From NCBI GenBank assembly GCA_029244985.1, contig JAQWQD010000067.1, forward strand, positions 1-37,653: a stretch of DNA of 37,653 nucleotides, read 5' to 3'. The notes under the pieces were generated by a model that was given only the letters and a program-made list of their open reading frames with translations, was not told the DNA's origin and ran no database searches. Positions within the stretch are counted from its first letter, which is position 1. Each line of letters begins with the position of its first letter. The translations under genes and the position numbers were made by a program. Shown here piece by piece: positions 9,450 through 19,025 of this stretch. The stretch comes from Gammaproteobacteria bacterium (lineage in GTDB: Bacteria; Pseudomonadota; Gammaproteobacteria; Pseudomonadales; Pseudohongiellaceae).

Positions 9450-10853
9450 CTAGTTTTTTAAATATTGGCGATTTTTTTTAATTCTGCGTTTCCTAGCTAC
9501 TTGCTTTTGAGAAAGCTTTTGCTCGTCTTTAACGAATGGGTTCTCATCACTACGCAACTCAATACGTACGGGCGTTCCTTCAAGCTTCAAAATATTTCTG
9601 AATGTTTTTTCCAGATAGCGACAGTAATGACCAGGAAGTTTCTTTGTTTGTTTACCATGTATTACTATGGTCGGTGGATTATGCCCACCGGGGTGAGCAT
9701 AGCGCAATTTTATCCTACGTCCATTCACAACTGGGGGAGCATGATCGGTAACAGCGTGTTGTAGAACCTTAGTGAGTTGATTTGTCGAAAGCTTTTTCTT
9801 CGCAGAATCATAAGCTTTGTGAATAGATTTATATAAGTCACCAACACCGGTTCCATGGAGTGCAGAAATAAAATGGATTTTCGCGAAATCTACGAAGGTA
9901 AAACGTCGACGAATATCTGACTTAATCAAATCCTTTTGATCAGAATCCATCCCATCCCATTTGTTGATTGCGATAACCAAAGCTCTTCCGCTATCAATAA
10001 CATAACCTAGTAAATGTAAATCTTGCTCAACAATGCTGTCATGACCATCAACCAAAAGAATAACTACATTTGCATCTTTAATAGCCTGCAGTGATTTGAC
10101 TACAGAGAATTTTTCAATAGTTTCTTTTGTCTTACCCCGTTTTCTTATACCTGCCGTGTCTATCAGCGTGTACTTTTTCCCCCGCCGTTCAAACGGTATA
10201 TAAACACTGTCTCGAGTGGTGCCAGGCTGATCATAAACAACTACTCGCTCTTCCCCTAACATACGATTAACCAGAGTAGACTTTCCTACGTTTGGCCTGC
10301 CGGCGATAGCAATCTTGATTCCAGCAATTTCTTCATCTTCTTCACTTTGCTCATTTAGATCTTCTGTGGCATCTTTCAAAACCGCTTTCAAAAGCTTGTC
10401 GACACCACGTCCTTGGGTTGCGGTAATGGGAAAAACATCTGATATGCCCAGGCTAAAAAAATCTGAGCAGGCTTGGTCAGGATCTAATCCATCGACTTTG
10501 TTAACAATTAAGTAGCTATTCTTACTATTTTTTCTCAGATAGTTAACGATTTTATTATCGTCTGGAGTAAGTCCGTCTCGGGCATCAACCAAAAATAGAC
10601 AGATACTGGCCTCATCAATTGCCTGCAGAGATTGAGACGCCATTTCAAGATCGATGCCATCTTCATAACCTGAGATACCACCGGTATCTATTACGATGAA
10701 AGATTTTTCGTCGTAACTCCCTTCACCGTATTGCCTGTCTCGAGTCAAGCCAGGTATATTCGCGACTAAAGCGTCTCTGCTTCGAGTGAGGCGGTTGAAG
10801 AGTGTTGATTTCCCAACGTTGGGGCGACCAACAAGGGCGATGACTGGCCTCAT
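9450..10853 (-). CDS. der: Ribosome assembly GTPase Der (EngA)
   Basis: The 467-residue protein has two tandem GTPase domains, the hallmark of Der. Domain 1 has the P-loop GRPNVGKS at 9-16, DTGG at 56-59 and NKVD at 118-121. Domain 2 has GRPNVGKS at 185-192, DTAG and NKWD. A KH-like domain follows (about 365-450), then a lysine/arginine-rich tail (VARKRRIKKNRQ). Der acts in late assembly of the 50S ribosomal subunit in the cytoplasm. It follows bamB by 34 bases, which is the conserved bamB-der order. An acidic linker (EQSEEDEEI) separates the two G domains. Confidence 0.98.
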   Translation of the reverse strand: MRPVIALVGRPNVGKSTLFNRLTRSRDALVANIPGLTRDRQYGEGSYDEKSFIVIDTGGISGYEDGIDLEMASQSLQAIDEASICLFLVDARDGLTPDDNKIVNYLRKNSKNSYLIVNKVDGLDPDQACSDFFSLGISDVFPITATQGRGVDKLLKAVLKDATEDLNEQSEEDEEIAGIKIAIAGRPNVGKSTLVNRMLGEERVVVYDQPGTTRDSVYIPFERRGKKYTLIDTAGIRKRGKTKETIEKFSVVKSLQAIKDANVVILLVDGHDSIVEQDLHLLGYVIDSGRALVIAINKWDGMDSDQKDLIKSDIRRRFTFVDFAKIHFISALHGTGVGDLYKSIHKAYDSAKKKLSTNQLTKVLQHAVTDHAPPVVNGRRIKLRYAHPGGHNPPTIVIHGKQTKKLPGHYCRYLEKTFRNILKLEGTPVRIELRSDENPFVKDEQKLSQKQVARKRRIKKNRQYLKN

Positions 10854-10887
10854 GACAAATCTGCCTGACTAGGTTGGAAGGATTAGT

Positions 10888-12114
10888 TTATTGCAAAGAC
10901 AGCGCTGTGAGAGTGCCGCTATTTCCGAAAACTATAAGTTGGCCATTTTCAACAAGAAGATTGGCTCGGATACCATCATTATCGATTCGAGTGCGTCCAA
11001 CAATGCGTCCATCAATTTGTGAAACCAAATGTAAGTAACCTTCAAAGTCGGCCACGGCTACAAAATTATTAATGGTCTTAGGTGCGGTGATAGCTCTATA
11101 TTCTAAGTTCTCATTTTGCCAAACCACATCGTTAGAATTATCTCTTACTGCAATTAGATGACTTTTATCGTCACTGTAATAAACATTACCAAAGCCACGA
11201 TCTAAACCATGATAACTCGATGCTTCCATGCCCCAAACGATACGCCCTGACTGCACGTCGAATGCCATGATGTTTCCCTGATAACTGGAAGCTAAGATTC
11301 GAGATCCATCGAGAAGCAAATCACCGTCGACATCAATGACTCGCTCTATGTCGTATTCTCCCTCAGGAACAGCGACTCGCTCTTCCCAGCTCCAAACCCC
11401 ATTCTCTGCAGCAACTGCTACCAATATGCCATTACTAAAACCAGCGATGACAGTTCCATCAGGGGTTATTATCGGAGAGGAAGTCCCCCTTAAAGTTAAG
11501 GCTGGTAGCGTAGTTTCGTAAGTCCAACGCAGCGATCCATCTTCCCGGTCTAGGGCAACAAGTTTTCCATCAACCGTTTGAGAAACAATAATATCCCCAT
11601 CAGTTTGTGGCTTTGAGAGCACTTCGCTAGAGACTCGTGAACGCCAAACCTCATCGCCATCAACTTGACGTAGCACAACAATTTCTGCGTCTTGAGTACC
11701 CACAATAACAATATCGTCTCCAGCACCGACTCCACCGGTGATACTAGTATCTAACTCAGTCCGCCAGACAATATCTCCATTTTGTGAGTTAACCCCCACA
11801 ACATCGCCGTCTTCACTCGCAGCGAAAACGAAACCACCATCAACAGCAGGAGTAATCTCTGTGTAATTGTTGCCCTGGCCGTTGCCAACATTAATACTCC
11901 AAAGGCGTCGCAGATCGACTTCCTCTTCTATCTGAAGTAACTCGACAGGTTGATTAGGGTCATCATCTGAATCAAAAGGATTCCAGGAGCTTGGCAGGCT
12001 TGGCAGGCTTGGCAAACTGGAACAACCGCTTAGTCCAAAAAAACAAGCAAAAGCCACTAACCTCAAAGAACTAAAATGAAGAAGAGGGCCTGTAATTGTT
12101 ATTGAATGTTTCAT
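10888..12114 (-). CDS. bamB: Outer membrane assembly lipoprotein BamB
   Basis: The 408-residue precursor has a lipoprotein signal with lipobox LSGC (Cys31) and then repeated PQQ-like blades that form a beta-propeller (for example DGGFVFAASEDGDVVGVNSQNG and DRGFGNVYYSDD). BamB is a lipoprotein of the BAM complex that inserts beta-barrel proteins into the outer membrane. Directly after the lipidated cysteine, three 9-base direct repeats (11991-12017) encode an SLP-SLP-SLP linker. The gene sits between yfgM (15 bases) and der (34 bases), the conserved order. Confidence 0.96.
   Translation of the reverse strand: MKHSITITGPLLHFSSLRLVAFACFFGLSGCSSLPSLPSLPSSWNPFDSDDDPNQPVELLQIEEEVDLRRLWSINVGNGQGNNYTEITPAVDGGFVFAASEDGDVVGVNSQNGDIVWRTELDTSITGGVGAGDDIVIVGTQDAEIVVLRQVDGDEVWRSRVSSEVLSKPQTDGDIIVSQTVDGKLVALDREDGSLRWTYETTLPALTLRGTSSPIITPDGTVIAGFSNGILVAVAAENGVWSWEERVAVPEGEYDIERVIDVDGDLLLDGSRILASSYQGNIMAFDVQSGRIVWGMEASSYHGLDRGFGNVYYSDDKSHLIAVRDNSNDVVWQNENLEYRAITAPKTINNFVAVADFEGYLHLVSQIDGRIVGRTRIDNDGIRANLLVENGQLIVFGNSGTLTALSLQ
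11991..12017. repeat. Three tandem 9-bp repeats inside bamB
   Basis: The unit TTGGCAGGC occurs twice exactly and a third time as TTGGCAAAC. On the coding strand each unit gives Ser-Leu-Pro, so copy-number change would lengthen or shorten the linker after the lipidated cysteine without shifting the frame. Confidence 0.85.
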
Positions 12115-12129
12115 AGTTGAATTCTCTCG

Positions 12130-12798
12130 CTAACTTTCGTCAGGAAGTTCATCCAACTTCATGCGAAGTCCATCACTAATGGACCCTGCTTGCTGGGCCG
12201 CAACGTAAGAATCCCTGGCATCTAGAAATCGATCCATCGCTGCATAAATATCTCCGCGCAATTCAGCAAAGCCAGCTTCAAAACCTTTTGGATCTATGTT
12301 ATTGACAATGCTCAGTGCTCGTTCCGAATCACCCTGCGCCAAGATTACCCTGCCCAAGCGTAAACTCGCTGCAAGCATCAAACCTTCGTCTTCACTGACA
12401 AATAATCCGCCAAGGGGGTTATCAACTATCCATTGCAAAGTAGCCTCGGCCGCACTGAGATCGTTCGCAGCAACCTGCTGTTGTGCAGCGAATAGCGCAC
12501 CGTAATGTGCATAAATAGAGTCTGAATGTTCGGAAATGAGCTCGTCTGACAATTGGAGAATCTCGTTGCGCTCAGCTTCACTAACCAGAACCCCTGGCTC
12601 AGTCAAGGTAAGCGCCAGAATTTCTTCGTAGACATCGGAAGCAGATTCCGAGGCTACTGATTGACTGCTTTGCCAATAAGACCACGCAGACAAAGCTGCA
12701 AGTATAGTTACAGCACCCAGCATTAGCTGTTTGCCGTTCTCTTCCCACCATTTCTTTAAAGACTCTATCGTCTCTTCTTCTGCCGCGTTTATTGCCAC
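12130..12798 (-). CDS. yfgM: YfgM-like ancillary SecYEG translocon subunit (TPR protein)
   Basis: The 222-residue protein has the typical YfgM N-terminus: a short cytoplasmic segment with EEETIESLKKWWEENGKQ, one membrane helix (about 24-42) and a periplasmic tetratricopeptide-like region. In E. coli YfgM associates with SecYEG and the chaperone PpiD and passes exported proteins to periplasmic chaperones. The position between hisS and bamB is conserved across gammaproteobacteria and supports the name. A gap of about 150 bases separates it from hisS, so it could have its own promoter, though I identify none with confidence. Confidence 0.9.
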   Translation of the reverse strand: MAINAAEEETIESLKKWWEENGKQLMLGAVTILAALSAWSYWQSSQSVASESASDVYEEILALTLTEPGVLVSEAERNEILQLSDELISEHSDSIYAHYGALFAAQQQVAANDLSAAEATLQWIVDNPLGGLFVSEDEGLMLAASLRLGRVILAQGDSERALSIVNNIDPKGFEAGFAELRGDIYAAMDRFLDARDSYVAAQQAGSISDGLRMKLDELPDES

Positions 12799-12946
12799 GA
12801 CTCACTCCTACTCTCAACTGCATGCTATTGGGATTTCTTCACTCGATTAATGCCTGCTTTCAGCGCGAGCTCAGTAGAGTACAATTTTACAGGTTTGTTC
12901 AGCTTGAGACACCATTAACGGCACTCTTATACACCTATATATTTAA

Positions 12947-14245
12947 TTAACTGGCTGAATTTCGGAGAATTTCGGCCACTTTGCCAGGGATAGCGCCGAT
13001 TTCGAGGATATCAGCGGCGGCAGAGTCATCAAGGGTCCGGATTTTAGCAAACTTTAGAGGGTCTGCGCCGTTATTTTCTCTTTCCAGAATCACTGCTATT
13101 TTAGCACCACAGTTGAATGCCCGTTTAAGCTGATTATTGAATTTACCGCCACCGCAGTGACTTATCACACCGAGCTCAGTGTTACTTTCGCGAATTGCCT
13201 GAGCCAGTGAAAGCGTTTGTTCAGTGATGTTTTGCCCTACCGACACCACATAAACATCAATTGGCTGCAGCGCGGTAGCAGGAACTTTATCCAGAGAATC
13301 GAGCATCAGCACTAAGCGTTCAATACCAATCGCAAAGCCACAGCTAAAAGTTGGCTTTCCCCCCAACTGCTCAACTAGACCATCATAACGACCCCCACCG
13401 CAGACAGCTCCTTGAGCACCTAAAGAGGTGGTAGTCCATTCGTAAACGCAGTTATTGTAATAATCTAATCCGCGCACCAGTCTAGAATTTTCTACATAGC
13501 TAATATCCGCAGAAGCTAGTAGCACTTTCAATTGTTTATAATGCTGTCTACTTTCTTCATTGACGTAATCTTCCAATACTGGGACATCTGATAGCGCCGC
13601 TTGAACGATGGGATTTTTGCTATCTAAAACGCGCAGCGGATTGCTATACATGCGATTACGGGCATCATCATCGAGCTGCTCTACTTTGGACTCCAAAAAC
13701 TTTGTTAAAGCTTTACCAAAGTTTTTCCGATCCTCTGCACTTCCTATGTTGTTTATTTCAAGACTTAAATGCTCAGTCAGATCGAGCTCACTCCATAGGG
13801 CTGCAGCTACTTGCAAAACCTCTACATCAATATCGGGCCCGGTCATGCCAAACGCTTCAACACCGAACTGATGAAATTGACGATAGCGCCCTTTTTGTGG
13901 GCGCTCATGCCGAAACATCGGGCCTTGATACCAAAGTCGTTGTTGCTGGTTATAAAGCAAGCCGTTCTGATCTGCAGCACGCACACATCCAGCAGTACCT
14001 TCAGGTCGCAGGCTTAGATTATCGCCATTACGATCTTCGAAGCTGTACATTTCTTTTTCAACGATGTCGGTAACTTCACCAATTGACCGCTTAAAAAGTT
14101 GTGTCTGCTCAAGAATGGGAAACCTAATTTCTTGGTACCCAAAGCGTTTAACAACATTCTGGAATCTCGATTCCAGATATTGCCAACTTAGCGATTGTTC
14201 CGGAAGAATATCATTCATACCCCGGATTGCCTGTAATTTTGCCAT
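12947..14245 (-). CDS. hisS: Histidyl-tRNA synthetase
   Basis: A class II aminoacyl-tRNA synthetase. It has the family N-terminus MAKLQAIRGMNDILP, motif 2 around MFRHERPQKGRYRQFHQFG, histidine-specific loops LVRGLDYYNNCVYEW and GGGRYDGLVEQLGG, and a C-terminal anticodon-binding domain. It charges tRNA-His in the cytoplasm. The frame opens further upstream at 14281, overlapping the end of ispG by 20 bases. I chose the ATG at 14245 (432 residues) because family members begin with this MAK-IRGMND sequence. Neither start has a strong ribosome binding site. The 16-base spacing to ispG suggests one transcript. Confidence 0.97.
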   Translation of the reverse strand: MAKLQAIRGMNDILPEQSLSWQYLESRFQNVVKRFGYQEIRFPILEQTQLFKRSIGEVTDIVEKEMYSFEDRNGDNLSLRPEGTAGCVRAADQNGLLYNQQQRLWYQGPMFRHERPQKGRYRQFHQFGVEAFGMTGPDIDVEVLQVAAALWSELDLTEHLSLEINNIGSAEDRKNFGKALTKFLESKVEQLDDDARNRMYSNPLRVLDSKNPIVQAALSDVPVLEDYVNEESRQHYKQLKVLLASADISYVENSRLVRGLDYYNNCVYEWTTTSLGAQGAVCGGGRYDGLVEQLGGKPTFSCGFAIGIERLVLMLDSLDKVPATALQPIDVYVVSVGQNITEQTLSLAQAIRESNTELGVISHCGGGKFNNQLKRAFNCGAKIAVILERENNGADPLKFAKIRTLDDSAAADILEIGAIPGKVAEILRNSAS

Positions 14246-14261
14246 AGAGCTTATTAATTCA

Positions 14262-15374
14262 TTAACCTGAAGCGATAACATCCTTCGTTGCGGCTTGCTT
14301 ATCTGCCACCTTTTGTCGAATCATCGTTTCTAATTCATCTACCAGGTTGGCATTATTAATTTTATGATCAGGGACGCCTTCTACATAGGCTAAATTATTC
14401 GGGCTAGCACCTGTTAAACCGATCTCTGCTACTTTAGCTTCACCTGGCCCATTCACAATACAACCAATAACAGCAACTTCTATTGGCGTCGTAATATCTT
14501 CTAATCGAGACTCCAGTTCATTCACCACACCGATTACATCAAAATTTTGCCTAGAACAACTAGGGCAGGCAATCAAGTTGACACCTTTACTTCTTATACC
14601 TAGGCTTTTTAAAATATCGAATCCTACTTTCACTTCTTCCACAGGATCGGCAGCTAGGGAAATCCGAATCGTATCTCCAATTCCATCCATTAGTAAGGCC
14701 CCAATCCCAACCGACGACTTCACTGTGCCAGATCTCAAACCGCCTGCTTCTGTTATCCCTAGATGAAATGGTTGCTCAATCTGCGGAGCTAGCCCGCGAT
14801 AAGCCTGTAAAGTCATAAATATTTCTGAAGCTTTAAGACTAATTTTAAAATTCTGAAAATCCAGCTTATCTAAAATATCAATTTGTGTCAGTGCCGATTC
14901 AATCATTGCTTCGGCATTTGGCTCCTTGTATTTGCGCAACAATGTTTTACCCAATGAACCAGCATTGACACCAATTCGCAGTGGAATACCTTTATCCTTT
15001 GCTGATTCAATAACAGTCTTAATGCGTGCCTCACTACCTATATTGCCCGGATTAATGCGCAGACAGTCCACACCATAATCTAGAACTTTTAAAGCTATCC
15101 GATAATCAAAGTGAATATCAGCAACTAAGGGCAAGCTGACCTGGCTACGAATCTGCTTAAACGCCTCCGCGGCATTGATACTAGGTACAGAGACTCTAAC
15201 GATATCTACACCGGTAGATTCCAACTTACCTATTTGACCCAGCGTCGCCTCAACATCCGTAGTCTCCGTATTAGTCATACTCTGAACCGAAATAGGCGCA
15301 TCCCCACCCACAGCAACATCACCCACCATGATCTGGCGGGTCTTGCGCCGAGTAATCAACCTATTGGAACTCAT
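14262..15374 (-). CDS. ispG: 4-hydroxy-3-methylbut-2-enyl diphosphate synthase
   Basis: The 370-residue enzyme of the MEP isoprenoid pathway converts methylerythritol cyclodiphosphate to HMBPP using a [4Fe-4S] cluster. The cluster ligands Cys270, Cys273 (ACPSCSR) and Cys305 (VIGC) and Glu312 (GPGEAK) are all present and fall at the E. coli positions. The N-terminal TIM barrel begins [20 protein letters not shown]. It follows rodZ by three bases and precedes hisS, so the three are almost certainly one operon. It is a client of the isc system encoded further upstream in the same block. Confidence 0.98.
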   Translation of the reverse strand: MSSNRLITRRKTRQIMVGDVAVGGDAPISVQSMTNTETTDVEATLGQIGKLESTGVDIVRVSVPSINAAEAFKQIRSQVSLPLVADIHFDYRIALKVLDYGVDCLRINPGNIGSEARIKTVIESAKDKGIPLRIGVNAGSLGKTLLRKYKEPNAEAMIESALTQIDILDKLDFQNFKISLKASEIFMTLQAYRGLAPQIEQPFHLGITEAGGLRSGTVKSSVGIGALLMDGIGDTIRISLAADPVEEVKVGFDILKSLGIRSKGVNLIACPSCSRQNFDVIGVVNELESRLEDITTPIEVAVIGCIVNGPGEAKVAEIGLTGASPNNLAYVEGVPDHKINNANLVDELETMIRQKVADKQAATKDVIASG

Positions 15375-15377
15375 GGT

Positions 15378-16385
15378 TTACAATCCTACAGTGAGGAGTG
15401 CAGAATTGTCGATGCGGATATCGTCGGACACGTCGATTTCAGTACCATTAAATGTGAGACGCGCAAAAGGGGCATCTCCAAGAAGAATATTAAAGGGGGC
15501 ATTACCAGTTATCTCCAAAATATCGCCGGCATCGCGAATATCACGGTAAATGCTATTTTCAGCCTCATCATTGACTTCCACCCAACTCTCTCCAGAGAAA
15601 AAAATACGCAAAACGTCAGAGCCAGTAGAATTAATCTCTATTATTCGGCTTTCAGCCTCGACTAATGCATCACTTATAAAATCAGTAGCGGCTTGAGCAG
15701 GCACCTCTTGCCCCCGGCTATTTCCAGGCATTGCTGGAAGATTTGTTAGAGTTGAAATAGTCGATACAGAATTTTCATCAATTATTTCTGGGAGTGTGTT
15801 ACTTATTACCCGTCCTTCTCTTGATTCACTTGCATTGAGAATCGGATTAATTTCAGTCTGACTTTGACCTGTAGGAGCAGTAACTGAAGGCTGTATTAGC
15901 GCTGAAACCTTTTCCACAGATTCGCTCATCGAATTATCTGGCACTGTTACTGGCTGCCCATTTGCGCCGAAAAAGTTGTTATAAGCCCATAGCCCTGCAA
16001 AACCACCAACAAACCCCAGCACCGAAAGCACTACCCAAGGAAAGTTTTTCCCTCGCCGGCGACGCATATAAACACGAGCTATTTCTTCACTATGCTGTTG
16101 CCAAGAAGCATTTTTATATTGACCAAGCAGCTCAGCTTCATCTAAATTTAACAATGCAGCATAACTTTTAAGATATCCTTTTATAAAAATAGCGCCAGGT
16201 AACTTTTCATAATTATTAGATTCTAATGCCCTAACATAGTCTGCTGTTATGTGTAGTTGATCACCTACTTCTTTCTCACTCATATTCTGACGCAGGCGTT
16301 CTTCCCGCAACATATCTCCCGTTGTCAAGAATTCCTTTGCAACCCCATCTTCAGACACATTATCTGAAAATTTCTCACTTTGCAT
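15378..16385 (-). CDS. rodZ: Cytoskeleton protein RodZ
   Basis: From ATG 16385 the protein has 335 residues. It has an N-terminal helix-turn-helix (about 21-85) that contacts MreB in family members, a basic stretch (VYMRRRRGK), one membrane helix (about 115-135), a Ser/Thr/Pro-rich periplasmic linker and a C-terminal beta domain (DUF4115, from about SDVLRIFFSGESWVEV). It helps position MreB filaments and keep rod shape. I chose ATG 16385 because GAGAGGA lies just before it. The longer start at 16409 has no such site. The start overlaps the small frame ending at 16375, suggesting translational coupling with what used to be pilF. Confidence 0.94.
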   Translation of the reverse strand: MQSEKFSDNVSEDGVAKEFLTTGDMLREERLRQNMSEKEVGDQLHITADYVRALESNNYEKLPGAIFIKGYLKSYAALLNLDEAELLGQYKNASWQQHSEEIARVYMRRRRGKNFPWVVLSVLGFVGGFAGLWAYNNFFGANGQPVTVPDNSMSESVEKVSALIQPSVTAPTGQSQTEINPILNASESREGRVISNTLPEIIDENSVSTISTLTNLPAMPGNSRGQEVPAQAATDFISDALVEAESRIIEINSTGSDVLRIFFSGESWVEVNDEAENSIYRDIRDAGDILEITGNAPFNILLGDAPFARLTFNGTEIDVSDDIRIDNSALLTVGL

Positions 16386-16626
16386 TTGAGATCCTCTCGT
16401 AAGCATCATAATCTAGAGAAGTTTGATAGAGGGTATTAGAAACCAGAAGAGGGTTGTCTATTACTACTATATTCTGAAATCTTCTTTCTGTTTGAATTCC
16501 TACCAACAATGTTATTGTGGTGCAGGAAAAACTAGGAAAATATTCCGAATTAGCACCAAGGCAGGAGGCGTGCAGTGGCAAAGCAACCATAGCGGCCAGA
16601 AAAACTGGAATTCTTATTCGTGACAA
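16375..16626 (-). pseudogene. Probable relic of pilF (type IV pilus lipoprotein), TPR core lost
   Basis: An 83-codon frame starts at a TTG preceded by a strong AGGAG and ends 11 bases inside rodZ. It opens with a signal-peptide-like segment (MSRIRIPVFLAAMVALPL) followed by HASC, a damaged lipobox. It ends with TLYQTSLDYDAYERI, which resembles the C-terminal end of PilF proteins as I remember it (a LYPxSxEY-type ending). The middle, where some 200 residues of tetratricopeptide repeats should lie, is only about 40 unrelated residues. In Pseudomonas pilF sits exactly here between rlmN and rodZ. I infer an internal deletion of pilF. A genuine small secreted protein is the alternative. Confidence 0.5.
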
Positions 16627-16657
16627 GATGCGCTCCTGATCGAATTAGCGAACTACT

Positions 16658-17818
16658 TTATATTCTGTCGGCCGTTACGGCCAGATTATCAGCCCTGCCA
16701 AAAGCCTTTCCTATCTTGGATTTTGCATTCTTTTTATGTCTATCGCTGCGCAGAGTCTGATCTACAACATCGCCAACCAGTTGCCCGCAGGCGGCGCCAA
16801 TATCATCGGCTCGGGTTGTACGCACAGTAACAGTATAGCCTGCTTCCTGAAGTATTTTCCGGAAATTGCTTACAGACGTATTACTCGGTCGCTCATAGTC
16901 GCTTAGAGAGAAAGGATTGAAAGGAATTAGATTTATTTTGCAGGGTAAAGATTCTAATAAAACAGCCAGATCACGTGCATGTTGGCGATAATCGTTTACG
17001 CCTTTTATCAAGGTATATTCGATAACCGGTACGCGCCGATCAGGTAAACTTTCCATATAACCTTTAACCGCTCTCATCAATTCTGCTATCGGGTATTTTT
17101 TGTTAATAGGAACTATCTGACTGCGTAATTCATCGTTAGGTGCATGCAGTGATACAGCTAGAGACGCATCGGTAAAATCCTTCATCTTTTCAATCGCCGG
17201 CACAACGCCGGATGTGCTGATAGTGACTTTTCGCTTGGATAATCCGAAAGCGCAGTCATCCATCATTAAATCTACTGCGTCCATGACATTTTCAAAATTT
17301 AGCAGCGGCTCGCCCATGCCCATCATCACTACATTGCTAACTGGTCGCTCCATATTATTTTTGAAACCACCAAGATAATGATTTGCCCACCAAAGCTGGC
17401 CAATGATTTCCGCGGCACTAAGGTTGCTATTAAAGCCCTGCTTTCCAGTGGCACAAAAGCTGCAATCTAAAGTACAACCTGCTTGAGAAGAAACACAAAG
17501 TGTTCCTCGATCTGACTCTGGAATGAATACCATTTCGACTTTACTGCCACTGGCAACCGTAATAATCCATTTATGGCTTCCATCTTCAGAAGCAAAGTCT
17601 TCAACAATTTTTGGTGGGGAGATTTCCGTGCATTCTTTTAGGCGTTCTCGTAAAGCCATGCTGATATCAGTCATAGCATCAAAATCTAATACACCACGCT
17701 GATAAATCCATTTCATAACTTGTTCAGCCCGAAACGGTTTCTCCCCAAGTTCAGCAAACAGGGCTTTCAGTTTTTCTCTGCTAAGACCTAGTAGATTGAT
17801 TTTTTCAGCTGCCACCAT
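16658..17818 (-). CDS. rlmN: Dual-specificity 23S rRNA/tRNA adenine-C2 methyltransferase RlmN
   Basis: A radical-SAM enzyme that methylates C2 of A2503 in 23S rRNA and A37 of some tRNAs. The CX3CX2C cluster motif is at Cys115, Cys119, Cys122 ([13 protein letters not shown]). The late conserved cysteine is in DIGAACGQL, and [10 protein letters not shown] marks SAM binding. I start at ATG 17818 (386 residues), which has TTGGA upstream. The frame also extends three codons to a TTG at 17827 with no binding site. It lies 27 bases downstream of ndk and needs a [4Fe-4S] cluster from the nearby isc pathway. Confidence 0.97.
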   Translation of the reverse strand: MVAAEKINLLGLSREKLKALFAELGEKPFRAEQVMKWIYQRGVLDFDAMTDISMALRERLKECTEISPPKIVEDFASEDGSHKWIITVASGSKVEMVFIPESDRGTLCVSSQAGCTLDCSFCATGKQGFNSNLSAAEIIGQLWWANHYLGGFKNNMERPVSNVVMMGMGEPLLNFENVMDAVDLMMDDCAFGLSKRKVTISTSGVVPAIEKMKDFTDASLAVSLHAPNDELRSQIVPINKKYPIAELMRAVKGYMESLPDRRVPVIEYTLIKGVNDYRQHARDLAVLLESLPCKINLIPFNPFSLSDYERPSNTSVSNFRKILQEAGYTVTVRTTRADDIGAACGQLVGDVVDQTLRSDRHKKNAKSKIGKAFGRADNLAVTADRI

Positions 17819-17845
17819 GTTTTCCAACTGAGAGAATGCTCTATT

Positions 17846-18268
17846 TTAAGAACAGATTTCATCATCATTAAAGAAGTAAGCTACCTCTCGAGCAGCTGAG
17901 CTCGTCGAGTCAGAGCCATGGACTGCATTAGCGTCAATCGAAATTGCAAAATCAGCGCGAATAGTTCCAGATTCTGCTTCGATGGGGTTGGTAGCTCCCA
18001 TCAATTCACGATTAAGCAAAACTGCATTCTCACCTTCTAAGACTTGGACAAAAACAGGTCCAGAAGTCATGAATTCGATAAGATCAGTGTAAAACCCTTT
18101 ACCCTGGTGCTCAGCATAAAAACCGCCTGCCGATTCCTCATTCAGTTGCAGCATCTTGGCTGCTATGATTTTCAGCCCAGCTTTCTCAAACCGAGCATAA
18201 ATTTCACCAATAACATTTTTGGCTACGGCATCCGGTTTTATAATCGAAAGAGTACGTTCGATCGACAT
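17846..18268 (-). CDS. ndk: Nucleoside diphosphate kinase
   Basis: A 140-residue NDK that transfers the gamma phosphate of ATP to nucleoside diphosphates through a phosphohistidine. The active-site His117 is in NAVHGSDS, and the N-terminus [18 protein letters not shown] is canonical. The frame extends eight codons upstream to 18292, but ATG 18268 has a strong AGGAG five bases before it and matches the family start. It is the first gene after the terminator that ends the isc genes, so the ndk-rlmN-rodZ-ispG-hisS run probably has its own promoter in 18269-18352. Confidence 0.98.
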   Translation of the reverse strand: MSIERTLSIIKPDAVAKNVIGEIYARFEKAGLKIIAAKMLQLNEESAGGFYAEHQGKGFYTDLIEFMTSGPVFVQVLEGENAVLLNRELMGATNPIEAESGTIRADFAISIDANAVHGSDSTSSAAREVAYFFNDDEICS

Positions 18269-18352
18269 CTTCACTCCTACATCAGTATTCAAAAAGTGCG
18301 CGCATTATACGTGAGTATTCTGCAATTTTGTACGCCTGAGAACCAATAATTG

Positions 18353-18380
18353 CAAAAAAAACCCGAAATTTCAGGGTTTT
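18353..18380 (-). terminator. Rho-independent terminator of the isc operon
   Basis: On the minus strand AAAACCC, a loop containing the self-complementary GAAATTTC, and GGGTTTT form a stem followed by a run of further Ts (eight in total). It lies 77 bases after iscX and before ndk, so it separates the Fe-S operon from the ndk-rodZ run. Confidence 0.75.
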
Positions 18381-18456
18381 AGCCACCTAATGTAACTTCG
18401 CTGAAAATCCCTGAAACCTTTAAAATAACGGTTGATCGCAGTACTCAGGAAGTGAG

Positions 18457-18654
18457 CTAGTCGGCTACCTCTTCAATCCAGGTAGCCTGAATAGCTTCCA
18501 AAATCTTTTCCCCGCTGCGATCAGGATCATCATCGAATTCTTCAAGATCGCAGACCCAACGGTGCAAGTCGACAAAATTGACATATTGGGGGTCGGTGTC
18601 GGGATACCGGTCTACTAAGGCCATGGCAATATCGAATACATCTGTCCACTTCAT
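18457..18654 (-). CDS. iscX: Fe-S assembly protein IscX
   Basis: The 65-residue acidic protein has the family features: an N-terminal MKWTDVFDIAMAL helix, DTDPQYVNFVDLHRWV in the centre, and an EFDDDPDRSGEKILEAIQ C-terminus. IscX binds IscS and iron in E. coli and modulates the rate of cluster assembly. It is the last gene of the isc operon, 11 bases after fdx and followed by a terminator, the usual place. Confidence 0.96.
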   Translation of the reverse strand: MKWTDVFDIAMALVDRYPDTDPQYVNFVDLHRWVCDLEEFDDDPDRSGEKILEAIQATWIEEVAD

Positions 18655-18665
18655 AGCCTGACTCC

Positions 18666-19004
18666 TTAATGTTCTTCTGACACCATATTAATTGTGTACT
18701 TAGGTATTTCAATAACAAGATCTGAATCCGCGACCTTGACTTGGCAGCTTAATCGGGATTCAGGCTCCAAACCCCACGCCTTGTCTAGATAATCTTCTTC
18801 ATTCTCTTCTGCGTCCTCCAGAGAGTTGAATCCTTCACGGACAACAACATGGCAGGTGGTACAGGCACAAGATTTTTCGCATGCGTGCTCTATAGAAATA
18901 CCATTAGCAAGTGCAGCATTAAGGATAGTTTCACCAGTATCTGCTTCAAAAATAGAACCATCTGGACAAATTACTTCATGAGGTAAGACTTTAAGTTTTG
19001 GCAT
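18666..19004 (-). CDS. fdx: Isc-type [2Fe-2S] ferredoxin
   Basis: The 112-residue adrenodoxin-type ferredoxin has the four cluster ligands Cys42, Cys48, Cys51 ([10 protein letters not shown]) and Cys87 (SRLSCQ), at the E. coli Fdx positions. An extra Cys46 lies within the loop, as is common in the family. It supplies electrons for Fe-S cluster assembly on IscU. Encoded between hscA and iscX. Confidence 0.97.
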   Translation of the reverse strand: MPKLKVLPHEVICPDGSIFEADTGETILNAALANGISIEHACEKSCACTTCHVVVREGFNSLEDAEENEEDYLDKAWGLEPESRLSCQVKVADSDLVIEIPKYTINMVSEEH

Positions 19005-19025
19005 TACGTAGTATTCACTTGGTAG

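Noticed and set aside
13702..14073. A 123-codon plus-strand frame opposite hisS
   Set aside because: It lies wholly inside hisS on the opposite strand with no start signal or protein-like features; hisS is unambiguous.
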